This document shows, piece by piece, positions 1-10,634 of a stretch of DNA of 64,000 bases (positions are counted from its first letter, which is position 1; each line of letters starts with the position of its first letter). The notes beneath the pieces were generated by a model that saw only the letters and a program-made list of their open reading frames with translations, had not been told where the DNA came from and ran no database searches. The stretch covers positions 34,847,620 to 34,911,619 of the forward strand of contig OZ026520.1 of the NCBI GenBank assembly GCA_964019695.1, given 5' to 3'. Both the position numbers and the translations under genes were made by a program. This DNA comes from Loripinus fragilis (taxonomy: Eukaryota; Mollusca; Bivalvia; Lucinida; Lucinidae).

Positions 1-139
1 CAATATGTTTCGTTCAAAAAAGCTTTATTTGGGTACACTGAAGTTTGTTTCAGTATATTAAAACGGTATTCTATCAGATACAAACTTCATATATCAAATC
101 TAAAGTATTTGATTTTCAACTTTTCTGATTTCACAATTG

Positions 140-400
140 GCCAAGTCAACGTAGAATGAATGTTTCCCTATATAGGCCTATGTAAAATGTGTCCCTGGGA
201 CGGGACCATTATGTTCCCAGGGGCATAATTTGAACAAACGTGTTAAAGGTTTACTAGATGATGTTACATAACAAATATTCATCTCGAAATCTATTTTTAG
301 CCTGTGTGACCTAGATATGCAACGGACCAAAACCATTTGTACAATTATTGAAGAGGGTCATTTCAGGATCATCCCTGCTAAGTTTTTGCAAAATCCAGTC
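140..400 (+). repeat. dispersed mollusc-type repeat fragment
   Basis: The stretch carries a 'cccaggggcataatttgaac' style block, a 'tagatgatg...acataacaaat' block and 'ggtcatttcaggatcat'. I associate this pattern with a common dispersed repeat of bivalve genomes, from memory of the family style only. There is no ORF. It ends close to where mariner-like sequence begins. Confidence 0.35.
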
Positions 401-639
401 CGTACTTTAGGAGGAGAGCAGATGTCATGTGAAGCAATTGTTGACGACGGATAATGGATGACTGAAGATGGACATCCAACGATCACAATAGCTCACCGTG
501 AGCCTTTGGCTCAGGTGAGCAAAATGGTTCGAAAAAGTGTTGAGAATACTATAAAAAATAACAGCGTACTAAAAGTTTGCAAAAAGCTTGGTATTTCGCG
601 ATCGTTGTAACACATTTTGTACTGAATTGTTGGAAGTTT

Positions 640-2022
640 ATTGGGTCACATAACGTATCTTAAGAGACAGAAAGAAATTTCACACTGGCATAGAGTCTAT
701 TCAAGATGCCGCAAAATTAGGAAGACCTGTAACTGCACAGGCAAGAACAGTGCATCGAAAGTTAGGGAAATTATTGGGAGTGGTGGCAGCTACATCGTTT
801 GCGATATTTCCAAAACTGTTGGCATATTACTATCGAGAGTCCATTTCATACTGAAACGTTTTTCGTTTTGTTTTTTGATTTTGTTTTTCCAAAGAACGAG
901 CGATTTCTGCCTGATGGATATATACCAATCTATTGACAGATGAGCAAAACGCCGGGGTACGCGTACAAACGGCCAAGCAATTGCTAAAACAGTTTCCAAA
1001 GTTCCGAACCAAATAAAAGGCAATTTGCCAACATTGTTACTAGAGACGAGACATGGGTGCACTATTTCGAGCCAGTAAGTAAAATGGGAAACATGATATC
1101 GCTACCCAAACACGGTATCAGTTGCAAAAAATACACTCAGCTAAAAAGGAGGTCCTCTCTGCTATAATCATCTCATGTGCCGGTATAGCCATACAGGTCC
1201 CGGTGCCAAAAGACAAACGTGTCGGTGGGCGATATTACCGCTATGTGGTGCTGAAATGGTTAACACATTACAAGAAACGACGTCCAGTGACAGGAAATTC
1301 GGTATGTTTGTCTATTTATTATTCATACAATATTTAAAGATGTGTACACAATTAGCTGAAATAGCCATTCTACCAAGTGGATGTCTATAACACAACTATA
1401 TACAACAGAACATTATTTACAAAATAAACATGTTTTAAAAAGGGGCACATGGATGCATTAAAACAGTTCATGTACATGGTTAAATATTGAAATAGCACAT
1501 TCATTTGGAATCCACCGTTTATATAATAGTTATACCATGGCTTTGTCCGCCTGTACGGTGAGATAATCCACGAGCTTTAGCGAGTGGGTTATCTTACGTA
1601 CATGTGGACACACAGACATGGTAAAACTATCTTATACCACCTACATTAGTGGAGACCAAGCACATCACGAGATATTTCGTGCTAAAGTTGCTAAGGTTGG
1701 TATGATGCATGATGATGCACCAGTACGTACGTCTGGATTTATAACGTATTTTCTAAAGCCAGAGAAGGTAACCGTCTTTCCACACACACCGTACTCTCCA
1801 GATCTAGCCCCAGCGACTTTTTCCTTTTTCCAAAACTGAAAAGAGTTCTTATCTTGTCGGCTATACACCTCCAGACAAGCCCCTGGCTCAGTTATCAGCC
1901 AATACTTACCCAAAGCAGCCTACTGTGACCATTCCGGAAGTGTATTCGCAGACTGAACTTGTTATGTTATGTATTGCCAACCACGGAGAATACTTTGAAG
2001 GGATGAACTTAATGTAAAGTTG
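640..2022 (+). pseudogene. mariner-family transposase, decayed and interrupted
   Basis: Three frames together give a Tc1/mariner transposase order. Around 700-840 there is HTH-like sequence (ASKVREIIGSGGSY). RDETWVHYFEP, with the first catalytic Asp, is near 1,045-1,075. KDKRVGGRYYRYVVLKWLTH and KKRRPVTG lie near 1,210-1,300. HDDAPVRTSGF, with the second Asp, is near 1,707. PYSPDLAP is near 1,790 and a NHGEYFEGMN-like tail near 1,980-2,010. The family carries DD34D, with the third Asp after SPDLAP; here that position reads Thr (LAPATF), so the enzyme is dead. Several frameshifts and stops are present. About 400 bp between KKRRPVTG and HDDAP is foreign (see 1,528-1,705). Family members act by cut-and-paste at TA sites. 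I could not find convincing mariner terminal repeats. Confidence 0.82.
1303..1704. repeat. insertion inside the mariner relic, with hairpin MITE
   Basis: This segment splits the transposase reading between KKRRPVTG and HDDAP. Its right part (about 1,528-1,704) is a hairpin: 'gtccgcctgtac', 'ataatccacgag', 'agcgagtgggttatcttacg' and 'tgtggacaca' fold on each other. It is followed by 'cacatcacgagatatttc'. A close second copy lies at 27,252-27,433. The left 200 bp is not in that second copy, so the insert may be composite. Confidence 0.65.
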
Positions 2023-2099
2023 ACCATCCCTTTAACCAATGTATGACTAATGAAGTTTTCCGTCCTTATCATTTGGACGAATCAATTTCGAATTTAAGG

Positions 2100-2242
2100 G
2101 TTGTTGGGTGGTAAATTTCAATTTCATTCACATTTTAAAAGTACATTCTGTAAGCAAACAGTGCAAACCTGATCAGACGCCACGTTTTGCGGCGTCTGAT
2201 CTGGGTTTTTTTACTGTTTGCCGATGTCTCATAAAAAGGACG
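2100..2242. repeat. palindromic element, GCAAACAGTG family
   Basis: The core is a near-perfect hairpin. 'gcaaacagtg' and 'gatcagacgcc' on the left pair with 'ggcgtctgatc' and 'actgtttgc' on the right. It is preceded by an A/T-rich 'aaaagtacattctgta' arm and followed by 'tcataaaaaggacgctaggc'. Further members, full or partial, lie at 46,748, 47,690, 55,800, 56,330, 56,640 and 60,010. Confidence 0.7.
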
Positions 2243-2640
2243 CTAGGCTTATATTGGTAAAGATAGCACACAATACACATTACAAATCGAACAACCCTCG
2301 TACATGTGTCTGGAAATAAAAGCAACATTTATGGAACATTTTAACTGTAGTTCCTAGAGGCAAAATCAGCAAATAATTAGATGATCAATTTGTCATATGG
2401 ACATTCCATTGAGAATTCTAAATGGCAGACACATCCATTTCACATATATAATATTCTGTCATTTACCGTATACATTCTACTAACTATAAGGAAATAACAC
2501 TATAAGCTAAAAGGAAACTCAATGTTTGTGTTTAAATGTTGTAAATTGCTTCTTTGACAAAATGGGGCATGAGACACAAAATGTGTGAATTTGTAAAGTT
2601 AACTCGATAAAGCTGAAGTATAATGTTAAAGCCCAAGTTT

Positions 2641-2851
2641 CCAATGTGGTATGTGCGACCAGCAAAGGCTCAGACCAGATAGCGCGCATGCTAATCGCTT
2701 GAATATTCTATGACTGTTAGGCTATTGACAGAATAGCCTTTGGAGTTTCTAAGCTTAACAGGAGGCTGTACAGGTTCGTCTGAGTCTATTCATGTCGAAA
2801 TGCCACATTGTTTGGAAAGCACGTGTCGCGGTTTAATTAAGATCATGAGTC
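2641..2851 (-). repeat. MITE of the 'TTGAGCCGCGACATG' family, diverged copy
   Basis: In reverse orientation it carries the blocks seen at 54,062-54,273: 'gtttccaatgtgg', 'gcgaccagcaaaggctc', 'gagtttctaagctta', 'gtctgagtcta' and 'cgtgtcgcggtttaatt'. The terminal inverted repeats are degraded. Confidence 0.6.
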
Positions 2852-3170
2852 AAGAAGCCGCCGTGGTGTAGGGGATAAACCTATGTCTTGTAAACCAAGG
2901 GTCGCAGGTTCGATTCCCGGCTTCTTCCAGTCTGTCGGATGAGACTTTAAGCCGTTGTTCTGTCTTTTGAGACGCTTTAAAACCAGAACCACTGCCGGTT
3001 GAGTCTTCGGGAGTTCCTGGACATAGAACCACAAAAAGCATAAACCCAACCGGCCAGTACTGGTACAGCCAAGGAACACGGCCACAAAAACACATGAGTT
3101 GATCTTAAAAAGATATATCAAGTGAGTCTCTTGTTGCAACAGAAGAATTTGCACCATATAAATGCTCAAA
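2852..3170 (+). repeat. tRNA-derived SINE
   Basis: The head resembles a tRNA. An A-box-like 'gtggtgtaggggataa' is followed by a 'cttgtaaacc' anticodon region (TGT, Thr-like) and a B-box 'ggttcgattcc'. 'gaagccg' at the 5' side pairs with 'cggcttc' at the 3' side as an acceptor stem. The anticodon stem is mismatched and about 240 bp of non-tRNA body follows, so this is a SINE and not a working tRNA gene. Confidence 0.7.
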
Positions 3171-3429
3171 TTTTCAAAAACTACGTGGTTGGTAGTACAC
3201 CGTGACTAATAAAACATGATAATTACCATAGTTTATATATAACTTTGAAAACAATTAAACTAGAGGTAAAATTTGTATAGAGTACAGTGACGTCACTAAT
3301 TATAACTGTAATCGGAGAGGTCTATTGACAATAAAAGGTAATCCCGCATTTAGACAAGTAAACAAACGAGGATATTGGTAGTTATATCCTATCTAATGCA
3401 TTAAAGCTATCACTGGGTGTCACAGACCA

Positions 3430-3532
3430 GTGGTCCAGTGGTTAAGTAGCGATATTAACATATTCGAATCTGTATTTTTTCTAAGGGTTCGAATCCCTTA
3501 GTTTTTCTTTTCTTTTTTTTTTTCTTTTTCTT
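3430..3532 (+). repeat. tRNA-like SINE head with T-rich tail
   Basis: 'gtggtccagtggttaag' resembles an A box and 'agggttcgaatccctta' a T-arm with B box. A long T/C run ('ttttcttttctttttttttt') follows directly. It is too degenerate in the anticodon arm for a functional tRNA. Confidence 0.5.
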
Positions 3533-3579
3533 ACTCCTTCAGTGGGCAGTTTGAATTACCTAGCGCTGTAACAAACAGT

Positions 3580-3728
3580 GGCGGATCAAGAAGGGGTTCA
3601 GGGGGCTTCGGAACAGTTTATTTCGTTTTTAAAGGGATATTCAAGAAAAATGAGAGATCATCTGCAAATCGACCCCCTCCCTAATTTATCTAAATCCCCT
3701 CTCCTGGAGTCGTGGATCCGCCTTTGAA
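3580..3728. repeat. short element with inverted 'GGCGGATC' ends
   Basis: 'agtggcggatcaag' on the left is inverted as 'gtggatccgccttt' on the right, about 145 bp apart. There is no ORF. The remaining sequence to 4,530 is AT-rich and shows nothing further that I recognise. Confidence 0.4.
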
Positions 3729-4527
3729 CAAAAAGGCTTATGTCGATATTTCAGGCTTTACAGGAAAACCAGTTAAAGGCGAGGGTTTTAACGACCAACG
3801 AAGGGTCTAGCAGACGTTAGTGTATCAGAAAACTATGTTTGATCGTTATTATTGCATAAAGTCATATTGTCACTTGAAAACTTTGGGAAAACGCTTCGAA
3901 AAGTTCATTTTTGCATTACTATAATGGCGCGCAAAAGCATGAAGGATTCGTAGGTTTTGAAAAAGCCTGTTCCAGAGCAAAAACTTACGTCATCCTAACG
4001 CCACTGAATTACGTTCATTTCTATACCCGCTACTGTTGATTACGTCAATTTTTGTGACGGCCTAGAATGCGTATATGTAAAGTAGAAAAGCCGTGCATCA
4101 ACAGCACGTAAATTGCCTGATTAATACATGGGTTTTTGCCGGTTAAAACACGGTTGTTAATAGCGTGCGACACGGATTTTTATGCAATAATTAAAGTTAA
4201 AATGAGTCTTCATCTACATCCTCACAGTACGTTGTGCATGCGAGCGGCAAACGCTCTGGTGAGTTTGCGTATTTCTGCATGCTCACCTGATCCTTTGATG
4301 CTCAGTATTGCGATCAAAATCACACTATGCTGGCATTATTTTATGAACTTTTTATATCATATATATATTGAATTCGTTATAAAAAATTAAATATAAAAAT
4401 TGAAAAAATAAAATATTAAAAAATATAAAGAAAAATAAACAAAATAAGAAAATATCTAGAATAAGAAAATACACAATGGAAACAAATGAAAAAAAAAATA
4501 GAGCATATTAATAAGCCTATAAAATGC

Positions 4528-4618
4528 TAAATAATGGGATTCGAACCCTTAACTTTTTACATAGCTCACGTGCATATTATTACAGTTGCCTCTCTACCTA
4601 CTGAGTCACCGAGGGTTT
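4528..4618 (-). repeat. tRNA-like SINE head, minus strand
   Basis: Read on the minus strand, 'gtgactcagtaggtagag' is A-box-like and 'aagggttcgaatccca' is B-box-like. It faces the tRNA-like head at 3,430 across about 1.1 kb. Confidence 0.5.
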
Positions 4619-5077
4619 ACATGCCATGATCATTATTTATCGCTAAATCCGTACAATTGTTTTACCTGCAGTGTTATTATTTTTTTTCTGAATGAATGAA
4701 TAACGGTATTAAGCTGCTACACCTGTTTTCTATTGGACTCTATCCATGACGGACAATACTCTTACTGTGTGAGATCTATAGAACAAAGTAAATGACAAAC
4801 AATATCCAGATACACAATACTAGTTCAATGTCTGACTTCAATTCATTAGCATGACTAATCCGGGTTCGTTGCTAAGCAATACGCGACCACATTTTCCATC
4901 AAACTTTTGTATACGTTGTTCCATGGTTAACGAGTTATACCACCTAATGGTTACATTTGTGATGTCTAAAATGGATAGATTTGCACATAAATTAGTCACA
5001 AAAATATTTTGCGGTTTATATACTCAGAAAAAAAAACAATTAAAGAATATTAAGATTATTTAGACTTTATCATAAAA

Positions 5078-5412
5078 ATTATGACGTCGCGTCTGGGAGT
5101 GAAATAACGCCATGCAATAAATTCGATAAACAACTAGTGGTTTATAGATTTACGGGAAATGTTATGACGTCCATAACAACGTTGCGTACATAATGACAAA
5201 ATTATAACGTTTTTACGCCAGAAATGAGATTGCAAAGTATTTGTCATATGATAAATAGAATCTAACATTCGTGCACTTGTATTATTGAATTTATTAAACT
5301 CGTTGCGAAAAAGAAATAGAATGCTCGGCAAGCCTCGCATTTTATCTCTTTTCCCCAACTCGTTAAATAAATTCAATAAAACATGAGCACTTATGTAAGA
5401 TCCTCTATTCAT
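5078..5412. repeat. dispersed repeat with internal hairpin, copy 1
   Basis: It starts 'atgacgtcgcgtctgggag' and ends 'gtaagatcctct'. It contains an internal fold: 'gaatttattaaactcgttg' opposite 'aactcgttaaataaattc'. A near-identical direct copy lies at 26,810-27,143. The 97-residue open frame across it is a product of this fold and is not supported as a gene. Confidence 0.75.
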
Positions 5413-5845
5413 TACATTTGAGAACAATAATTTCCAAACATAGTAATTTTGTATTTGATAGAACTACCAATCTGCAATACAGCAAAATGCAAAATGAAAT
5501 TTACCAGTCATTGGCTATGATACAGTACCACGCCAAATTTAACAGCCCTTTTTACCAAAAAGTTCACAAGCAATAACATTCGCTTTTTAATTTTTTGCTG
5601 CAAACTTGACGTGGTCCTTGCTTATGTTCTAATTCCGACCACAGAAAAGTTTTAACACCCATTTGTCAGTAACGCGGCAGATTTCTTCAACAACAAAAAA
5701 GCAGATACGGCATACCCGATCCAATATGACAACATATTGGCATCAAAATATTGACAACGACTTCAAAATTAGATGTCAAACTTTTGACAGAGAGCCAGCA
5801 ATGATTTTGGAGCCAATCAGTATGGAATACAAACGATAACTACAC

Positions 5846-6212
5846 CCCGGGGGGTGGGGGGGGGGTACTCTGATATTTTCAAACATACGTAGGCTCGGTC
5901 CATTTTTTGGGGTTCAAAATTCTGAATTTCAATATTTTTTTGGGTTTTCAGAAAAATGAATATTTTTTTGGGGTATTAAGATTTTGTTGATATTTTTTGG
6001 GGTCATCACAAAATTGGGCTAGTTTGAGGGTCATTTCTATGCAATTTAGGGTCTTTTTTTAAGGTCAAGGTACAGAATTGGGATAATTTTTTGGGTTGCT
6101 AAAATTTCAAATATTTTTTTGGGGTGTTTGAAATTCTTGATATTTTTTGGGGGTGAACGGTAGATGCTGGGTCCGAGCCTACGTATGCGGAAAAAATTAG
6201 AGTACCCCCCCC
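5846..6212. repeat. TIR element with G/C-tract ends
   Basis: The left end is 'ggggggggtactctgatatt' with 'acatacgtaggctcgg' further in. The right end is 'ccgagcctacgtatg' and 'agagtacccccccc'. The ends are inverted copies. The interior is a run of degenerate 'aatatttttttgggg' repeats on one strand. There is no coding potential. Confidence 0.75.
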
Positions 6213-6267
6213 CTGGGTAACTACAACGCACAGTCGATGGGACACCATCGCAAATCCACACGCTTAA

Positions 6268-6850
6268 GTTTTTGACCTCCAGCATCCCAAGTCCCACCCC
6301 TGGGGCATGACCCAAGCAACAGAATAAATATCCTGTTCAATATGTTTTCTATCTTTTATTTCTGAGAACACACACAAAGTTTGGTATAGAAACGTTTGAA
6401 AATGACATTGTAACTGAAATTTAATTATATTTGACCTTCTGACCTCACCCAAAGGGCACCAGTTTGACCATAGGGTGAAAACTTCACTTGCATTCTGTCC
6501 CCGTCGATTTGATATGCCACATGAACATGTTTGAAAAAAGACCCCCTTGGCACACCCTGCACCCCAAAGTCCCACCCTGGTGCATGTCCCAGGCGCCAGA
6601 ATGAAAATCCCGTCGGATATGTTTTGTAAGTTTGGTAAAAAAATCTTTGATATTGACTTTGTAATCAAAATTTAATGATACTTGACCCATTGACCCCTAC
6701 CCAGGGCACCAAGGGGGCGGGACCAAAAAATGTGCTTTTGCACGCTCCCTTCATGTGAGTAACTCACACACCGAATTTGGTTGGATTAGGAGGAGATAGC
6801 ATAACGGACGGACGGATGGATGGAGGCGATTACAATATCCCCTTCGCTTT
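6268..6850 (-). repeat. dispersed repeat with internal duplication and GACGGACGGATGGA tail
   Basis: Two similar units of about 270 bp are seen. Each holds 'cccaaagtcccacc', 'gcatg(a/t)ccca' and 'aaatttaat(t/g)ata...ttgacc'. They are followed by 'accgaatttggttggat' and 'cggacggacggatggatgga'. I know this tail style from mollusc LINE/SINE 3' ends. Three overlapping open frames on the minus strand follow the repeat and are not genes. Confidence 0.5.
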
Positions 6851-6859
6851 TTTAAAGGT

Positions 6860-7920
6860 GTGGTGATAAAAATGGGTTTTAATCAATTTTGAATGTTTGT
6901 GACTTTTCCATATAGAGGTTTAAACTATTTGGAACTGTACTGTATTTTAACCATTGAAGCGTGGCCTAAATTAAACATCAATTTTGATTGCAGATACTTG
7001 GAACTATGAACTGCAAGTATATACTAATGTGTTTCCAGAGTTTAAGTGACCTCCGTTTTTCTTTTTTTAAACAGCTTTAAATTGAACCTAGAAGAGCCGC
7101 ACTTAGCATGTGGATTTAAATGCACACTGCGTAACTAAAACTTATTTTTGGGAGACGCTCTTATTTGTAAATGAAGCCCACATTCCCTGTACAAAAGAAT
7201 GACTTAGTTGTTTTTCCCTGTGAATATACCCATGTGTACCCCAAAAGATACACGTGGTAGATTTACATTGCTATAATTATATGCACTCGCCTATGGGCCA
7301 GTTAAGCAATTTTAGCGTGAAGTTGCCATTGTTTTTATCAGTATAAACACGTGTTTTGGTACTCAAAAGAACCGTATCATCGAGACGGTTGTTTTGAGTA
7401 CACATCCAATATATTTTGCAAATATTTTTTGGTTGAGAAATAGGAAAATAATTTTCTGTTGCGCACTCTTATCTGTAGGACTGACGAAATACCTCCACTG
7501 ACCCGTATAAGCCATGTTTTATTTATATCGTTAGGTTCACTTGGGGACTAATTCAAAGAGGTTCGGCAAAAACACACCAAAATTCCATCTAATCCCAACC
7601 TATACAAAAACTCACATTTATGTGGAAAAAATTAGTTCAATTACGCGGCCTATATCTAAATTCATTTCTCTAATTTATTTTTCAATTAAAATCACCATTA
7701 AAGAATAATTAGCAAAAAAACGGGGGTCACTTAAGTCCTGGAAACACTATAGTTTGATTTTATTGTATTGAATGTTAGTGATGAAATTGAATCTAAATAT
7801 GTTTCAATTGTTTTTCTGAGTACATATCTATTTCTTAAATCTCAAAATATCCCAACATTTAATGAACATTTATACTTTCTGGCTTGAAATAAGTATAGTA
7901 TTTGAACTGGCCCTGAGGTT
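6860..7920. other. no gene seen
   Basis: AT-rich DNA with no supported ORF or RNA. A small inverted pair 'ggtactcaaaagaaccg' / 'cggttgttttgagtac' sits near 7,357-7,402, with relatives near 42,180 and 60,785. Confidence 0.5.
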
Positions 7921-7925
7921 GTAAA

Positions 7926-8046
7926 ACTTGAATCATTCTCAGACTCAAAATAAAGCACAATGATTGGCTGCTTGCGGACACGTGTCAGCAAGTAGCCAAT
8001 CATTGCGCTTAATTTTGAGTCTGAGACTGTACTCAAGTTTTATAAC
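7926..8046. repeat. hairpin MITE, copy 1
   Basis: 'ctcagactcaaaataaagc', 'caatgattggctgcttgc' and 'ggacacgtgtc' fold onto 'agccaatcattgcgc' and 'ttttgagtctgag'. The element is about 120 bp. A second copy lies at 57,985-58,095. Confidence 0.75.
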
Positions 8047-8142
8047 CTCGAGGCCTGATTTCAGTCTCTCAACCTTCTTAGACAAAAGCGGAGCATGCAA
8101 AATGTATGAATTAATAAACTTAACTAGGTTTAGCAAAGGATT

Positions 8143-8727
8143 CTAAGTATGAATGAGTACACCACTAAACTGGTTCGAGCACCAATGGTCTTGTTCATAC
8201 AGCTCGGTTTGATAATTATTCATCACCCACACTTTCTGTCCTTTGGCAAGCCAATGGATAACTGTACCAGAAGTGCTCGTGTAGTGGTTCTCTTTTTCGT
8301 AATCCACGACAACCAGAATTTCGTTATTCCTGTCGTCAACTACAAGAATTAAGTCACCGTACTTCTGTTGTTTTGCACACACTTGGACGGCAAATAGATA
8401 AGTTCCGTCATATGGTGCGGTAAATATGCCTGTCATGTCGTCATAAGCTGTCCCATTATTTTGTATCACGTGTTCAAACGTCATGACTTGGTACTGAGCT
8501 GGGGTTAAGATCTTCGCTTTCCGAACATTGAATGAATTGGTTGGCACAATAACCCGTGACTGAAATTCAGCTAACTTTTGTGCCATGTCGGCCAGTCTTT
8601 CAGTGGTCTCTCTTTGTACGGCAACTTTCGTTTCTTCAAGGGTTTTCGTTGCATCCTCGCATGCCTCTGTGTAGGCGGCCATCTTTTCAAGAGCCTTTTC
8701 CATTCTTTCCATGTATTCAGTCATCAT
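8143..8727 (-). CDS. C1q-domain-containing protein
   Basis: The 194-residue frame has an N-terminal charged heptad-like stretch (about residues 1-57: EYMERMEKALEKM, DATKTLEETKVAVQRETTER), likely a short coiled coil. A globular C1q/TNF-like domain covers about 60-194. Family hallmarks are present: FNVRKAKIL, TFEHVIQNNGTAYDD, TGIFTAPYDGTYLFAVQV and the C-terminal QFSGVLI. C1q-domain proteins bind pattern ligands in bivalve innate immunity and usually trimerise. No signal peptide follows the first Met. Upstream 'cgcacatag' is a plausible splice acceptor, so a 5' exon with the secretion signal may exist or be lost. Two Cys (117, 183) lie inside the C1q region. The gene is flanked by a hairpin MITE downstream and a relative of the 5,078 repeat upstream. 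The domain call is firm; the start is uncertain. Confidence 0.85.
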   Translation of the reverse strand: MMTEYMERMEKALEKMAAYTEACEDATKTLEETKVAVQRETTERLADMAQKLAEFQSRVIVPTNSFNVRKAKILTPAQYQVMTFEHVIQNNGTAYDDMTGIFTAPYDGTYLFAVQVCAKQQKYGDLILVVDDRNNEILVVVDYEKENHYTSTSGTVIHWLAKGQKVWVMNNYQTELYEQDHWCSNQFSGVLIHT

Positions 8728-8799
8728 TATCTATGTGCGAATAGATTTTTCAAGGATTTTCTCTTCAAGGTCATACCTTAAACGATACATTTAGGATTT

Positions 8800-8960
8800 T
8801 ACATGAGTGCTATGTTTTATTGAATTTATTAAACGAGTTGGGAAACTTTTCGAAAGAAATCAAATGCGAGGCTATGCCAAGGAATTCATCGCTCTTTCGT
8901 AACGAGTTAAATAAATTCTATAATACAGAAGCAAGATTGTTATATTCTATTTTTCATATA
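8800..8960. repeat. diverged relative of the 5,078/26,810 repeat
   Basis: 'ttattgaatttattaaacg' and 'aacgagttaaataaattc' form the same internal fold as in the two longer copies. It sits just upstream of the C1q open frame. Confidence 0.55.
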
Positions 8961-9469
8961 TCACGAAAAATAAAACCAGCGCGTTTGACCAAAGCCGCTT
9001 GATCACAGACTACAGATCAACCTACTGCACGGCGAGGAAGAAAAGAACACAAATCTACTTGGAAATCGCATTTTTGGCGTTTTGCCATATACGTACATGT
9101 GCTGATATACACCTGATACAACCCATTTTACTACTGGAAAATACAAAATCTTTTATTATATACCTATAACTGATACGGCTTTAGAACTGTCTGTTTTCTG
9201 GCCATCTGATACAGAAAGCCGGATCTACGAACTGATGTTTTCTGAATCCATATCACTATCCTTTTAAACGAGGCTAACGTCGGTTACCTGCTTTTGCGTC
9301 GACGTTACGTAAAGTAAATTGCAAGCATGGAACCAGAGACGGAAAACATGTTGATGTGGCGTCAAGAAACGTAAAGTTATGGCAAACGTTCCCGCAATTT
9401 TTCGGGATTAAAGACCGAAACAGGTTTTAAAATCAGAAAAAATGTCAGAAAAAGGCATATAATAAACAT

Positions 9470-9641
9470 ATTATCATAATAGTAACTTGATCTGGCGTAC
9501 AGTATCACGTCTCGTGGATGAGGCCAAACCATTGGATCACCCTCGACGCTACGCGTCTCGAGTGATCCAATGGTATGACCTCATCAACTCGACGTGATAC
9601 AGTACGCCAGATCAAGTTACTATTATGATAATGTATATGTA
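9470..9641. repeat. long perfect-like hairpin element
   Basis: 'tattatcataatagtaactt', 'gatctggcgtacagtatcac' and 'ccattggatcac' are followed by a short centre and then inverted. The right side reads 'gtgatccaatgg', 'gtgatacagtacgccagatc' and 'aagttactattatgataat'. Total length is about 170 bp with almost no loop. There is no coding sequence. Confidence 0.85.
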
Positions 9642-10004
9642 TCAGGCTACTAGCGAGATATTTTTCCGTATCACCATCCTCCATATTTTACCCATCTCAT
9701 CACATAAAACCCTACCTGACGGCGAACTCGTAATTGAAATCACGTGTGTGTTTTTTTCGTATAAGAAAGGAATTGAACACATATGCATTTTATTCTGCAA
9801 CATGTTTACACAATGTGACGTCATCGAATTCTGGACGCGACGTTATTTGCACAGTTACGACATCAAGATTTGGCGCGACGTTATTTTGCTACGGCGTTGC
9901 AACGTCAAGCCACACGGTGTCAATTTTGTAATTTTGTTAAGTTTATTGCTAAATCTGAAAAGTTTGTTGTTTTTATGTAGGTATATAATAAAGACATCAT
10001 TACT

Positions 10005-10158
10005 TTAGTAACTTGATCTGATGGGTAGGATCATGGCTCGTGGTTGCGCCTGGAACTACTGGATCACACTCGACTTCGTCTCGTGTTATCCGATCGTTCT
10101 GGCGCAGCCACTTGACGTGATCCGACCAATCAGATCAAGGTACTAAAGTAATAATGTG
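10005..10158. repeat. second hairpin element of the same kind
   Basis: 'actttagtaacttgatctg' and 'ggatca...cgtggttgcgcc' invert as 'ggcgcagccac...tgatcc' and 'cagatcaaggtactaaagt'. The outermost arms resemble those at 9,470; the inner arms differ. It lies about 370 bp from the first. Confidence 0.8.
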
Positions 10159-10466
10159 TATGTATTTGCGCAACTTCATGTGTTCTAACACACGTCGCCT
10201 ATAGAGCCAACGGTAACAAACTGTGATATATCGGACAATAATTCACTGATAAAGTGTGTGATACCTGATGTCACTGAAAAATGACGTCATTCAAGGCGTT
10301 AGACGGTGTAACGTCATGTTTATGCTTGAAAGACGTTACAATTACATGTAAACGTATGCGACGTAGTCTAAGTATTGGCGGGAGTTCTTCAGTGCAATGG
10401 TGGAAAGTTGGAAGAAGCTGAAGACTTCGAATGTGTTTTCGTCGTTTATTGTGTGTTAGAATCGAA

Positions 10467-10634
10467 ATAGATCAGCTCCAGTGCGTGAATTGTTGAGTAA
10501 TAATTCACTGTTTGTCGGTCAGTTGTACGAAGATAAATCACTCGCGCTGCGCGCTCTTGATTTGATCTTCCTTACAACTGACCCATAAACAGTGAATTAT
10601 TACTCAACAATTCACTGCTGGAGCTGATCTATAC
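10467..10634. repeat. hairpin element with TTGTTGAGTAATAATTCACTG arms
   Basis: 'atagatcagctccag', 'tgaattgttgagtaataatt' and 'cactgttt' invert on the right as 'aaacagtg', 'aattattactcaacaattca' and 'ctggagctgatctat'. A diverged relative is at about 36,090-36,215. Confidence 0.8.

Noticed and set aside
2852..2932. Functional tRNA-Thr gene
   Set aside because: The acceptor stem pairs, but the anticodon stem is mismatched and a SINE body follows.
2843..3169. 108- and 81-residue minus-strand frames
   Set aside because: They overlie a tRNA-derived SINE in antisense and contain the reverse of its B box.
5134..5427. 97-residue minus-strand frame
   Set aside because: It lies in a dispersed repeat; the second copy at 26,810 has a broken version.
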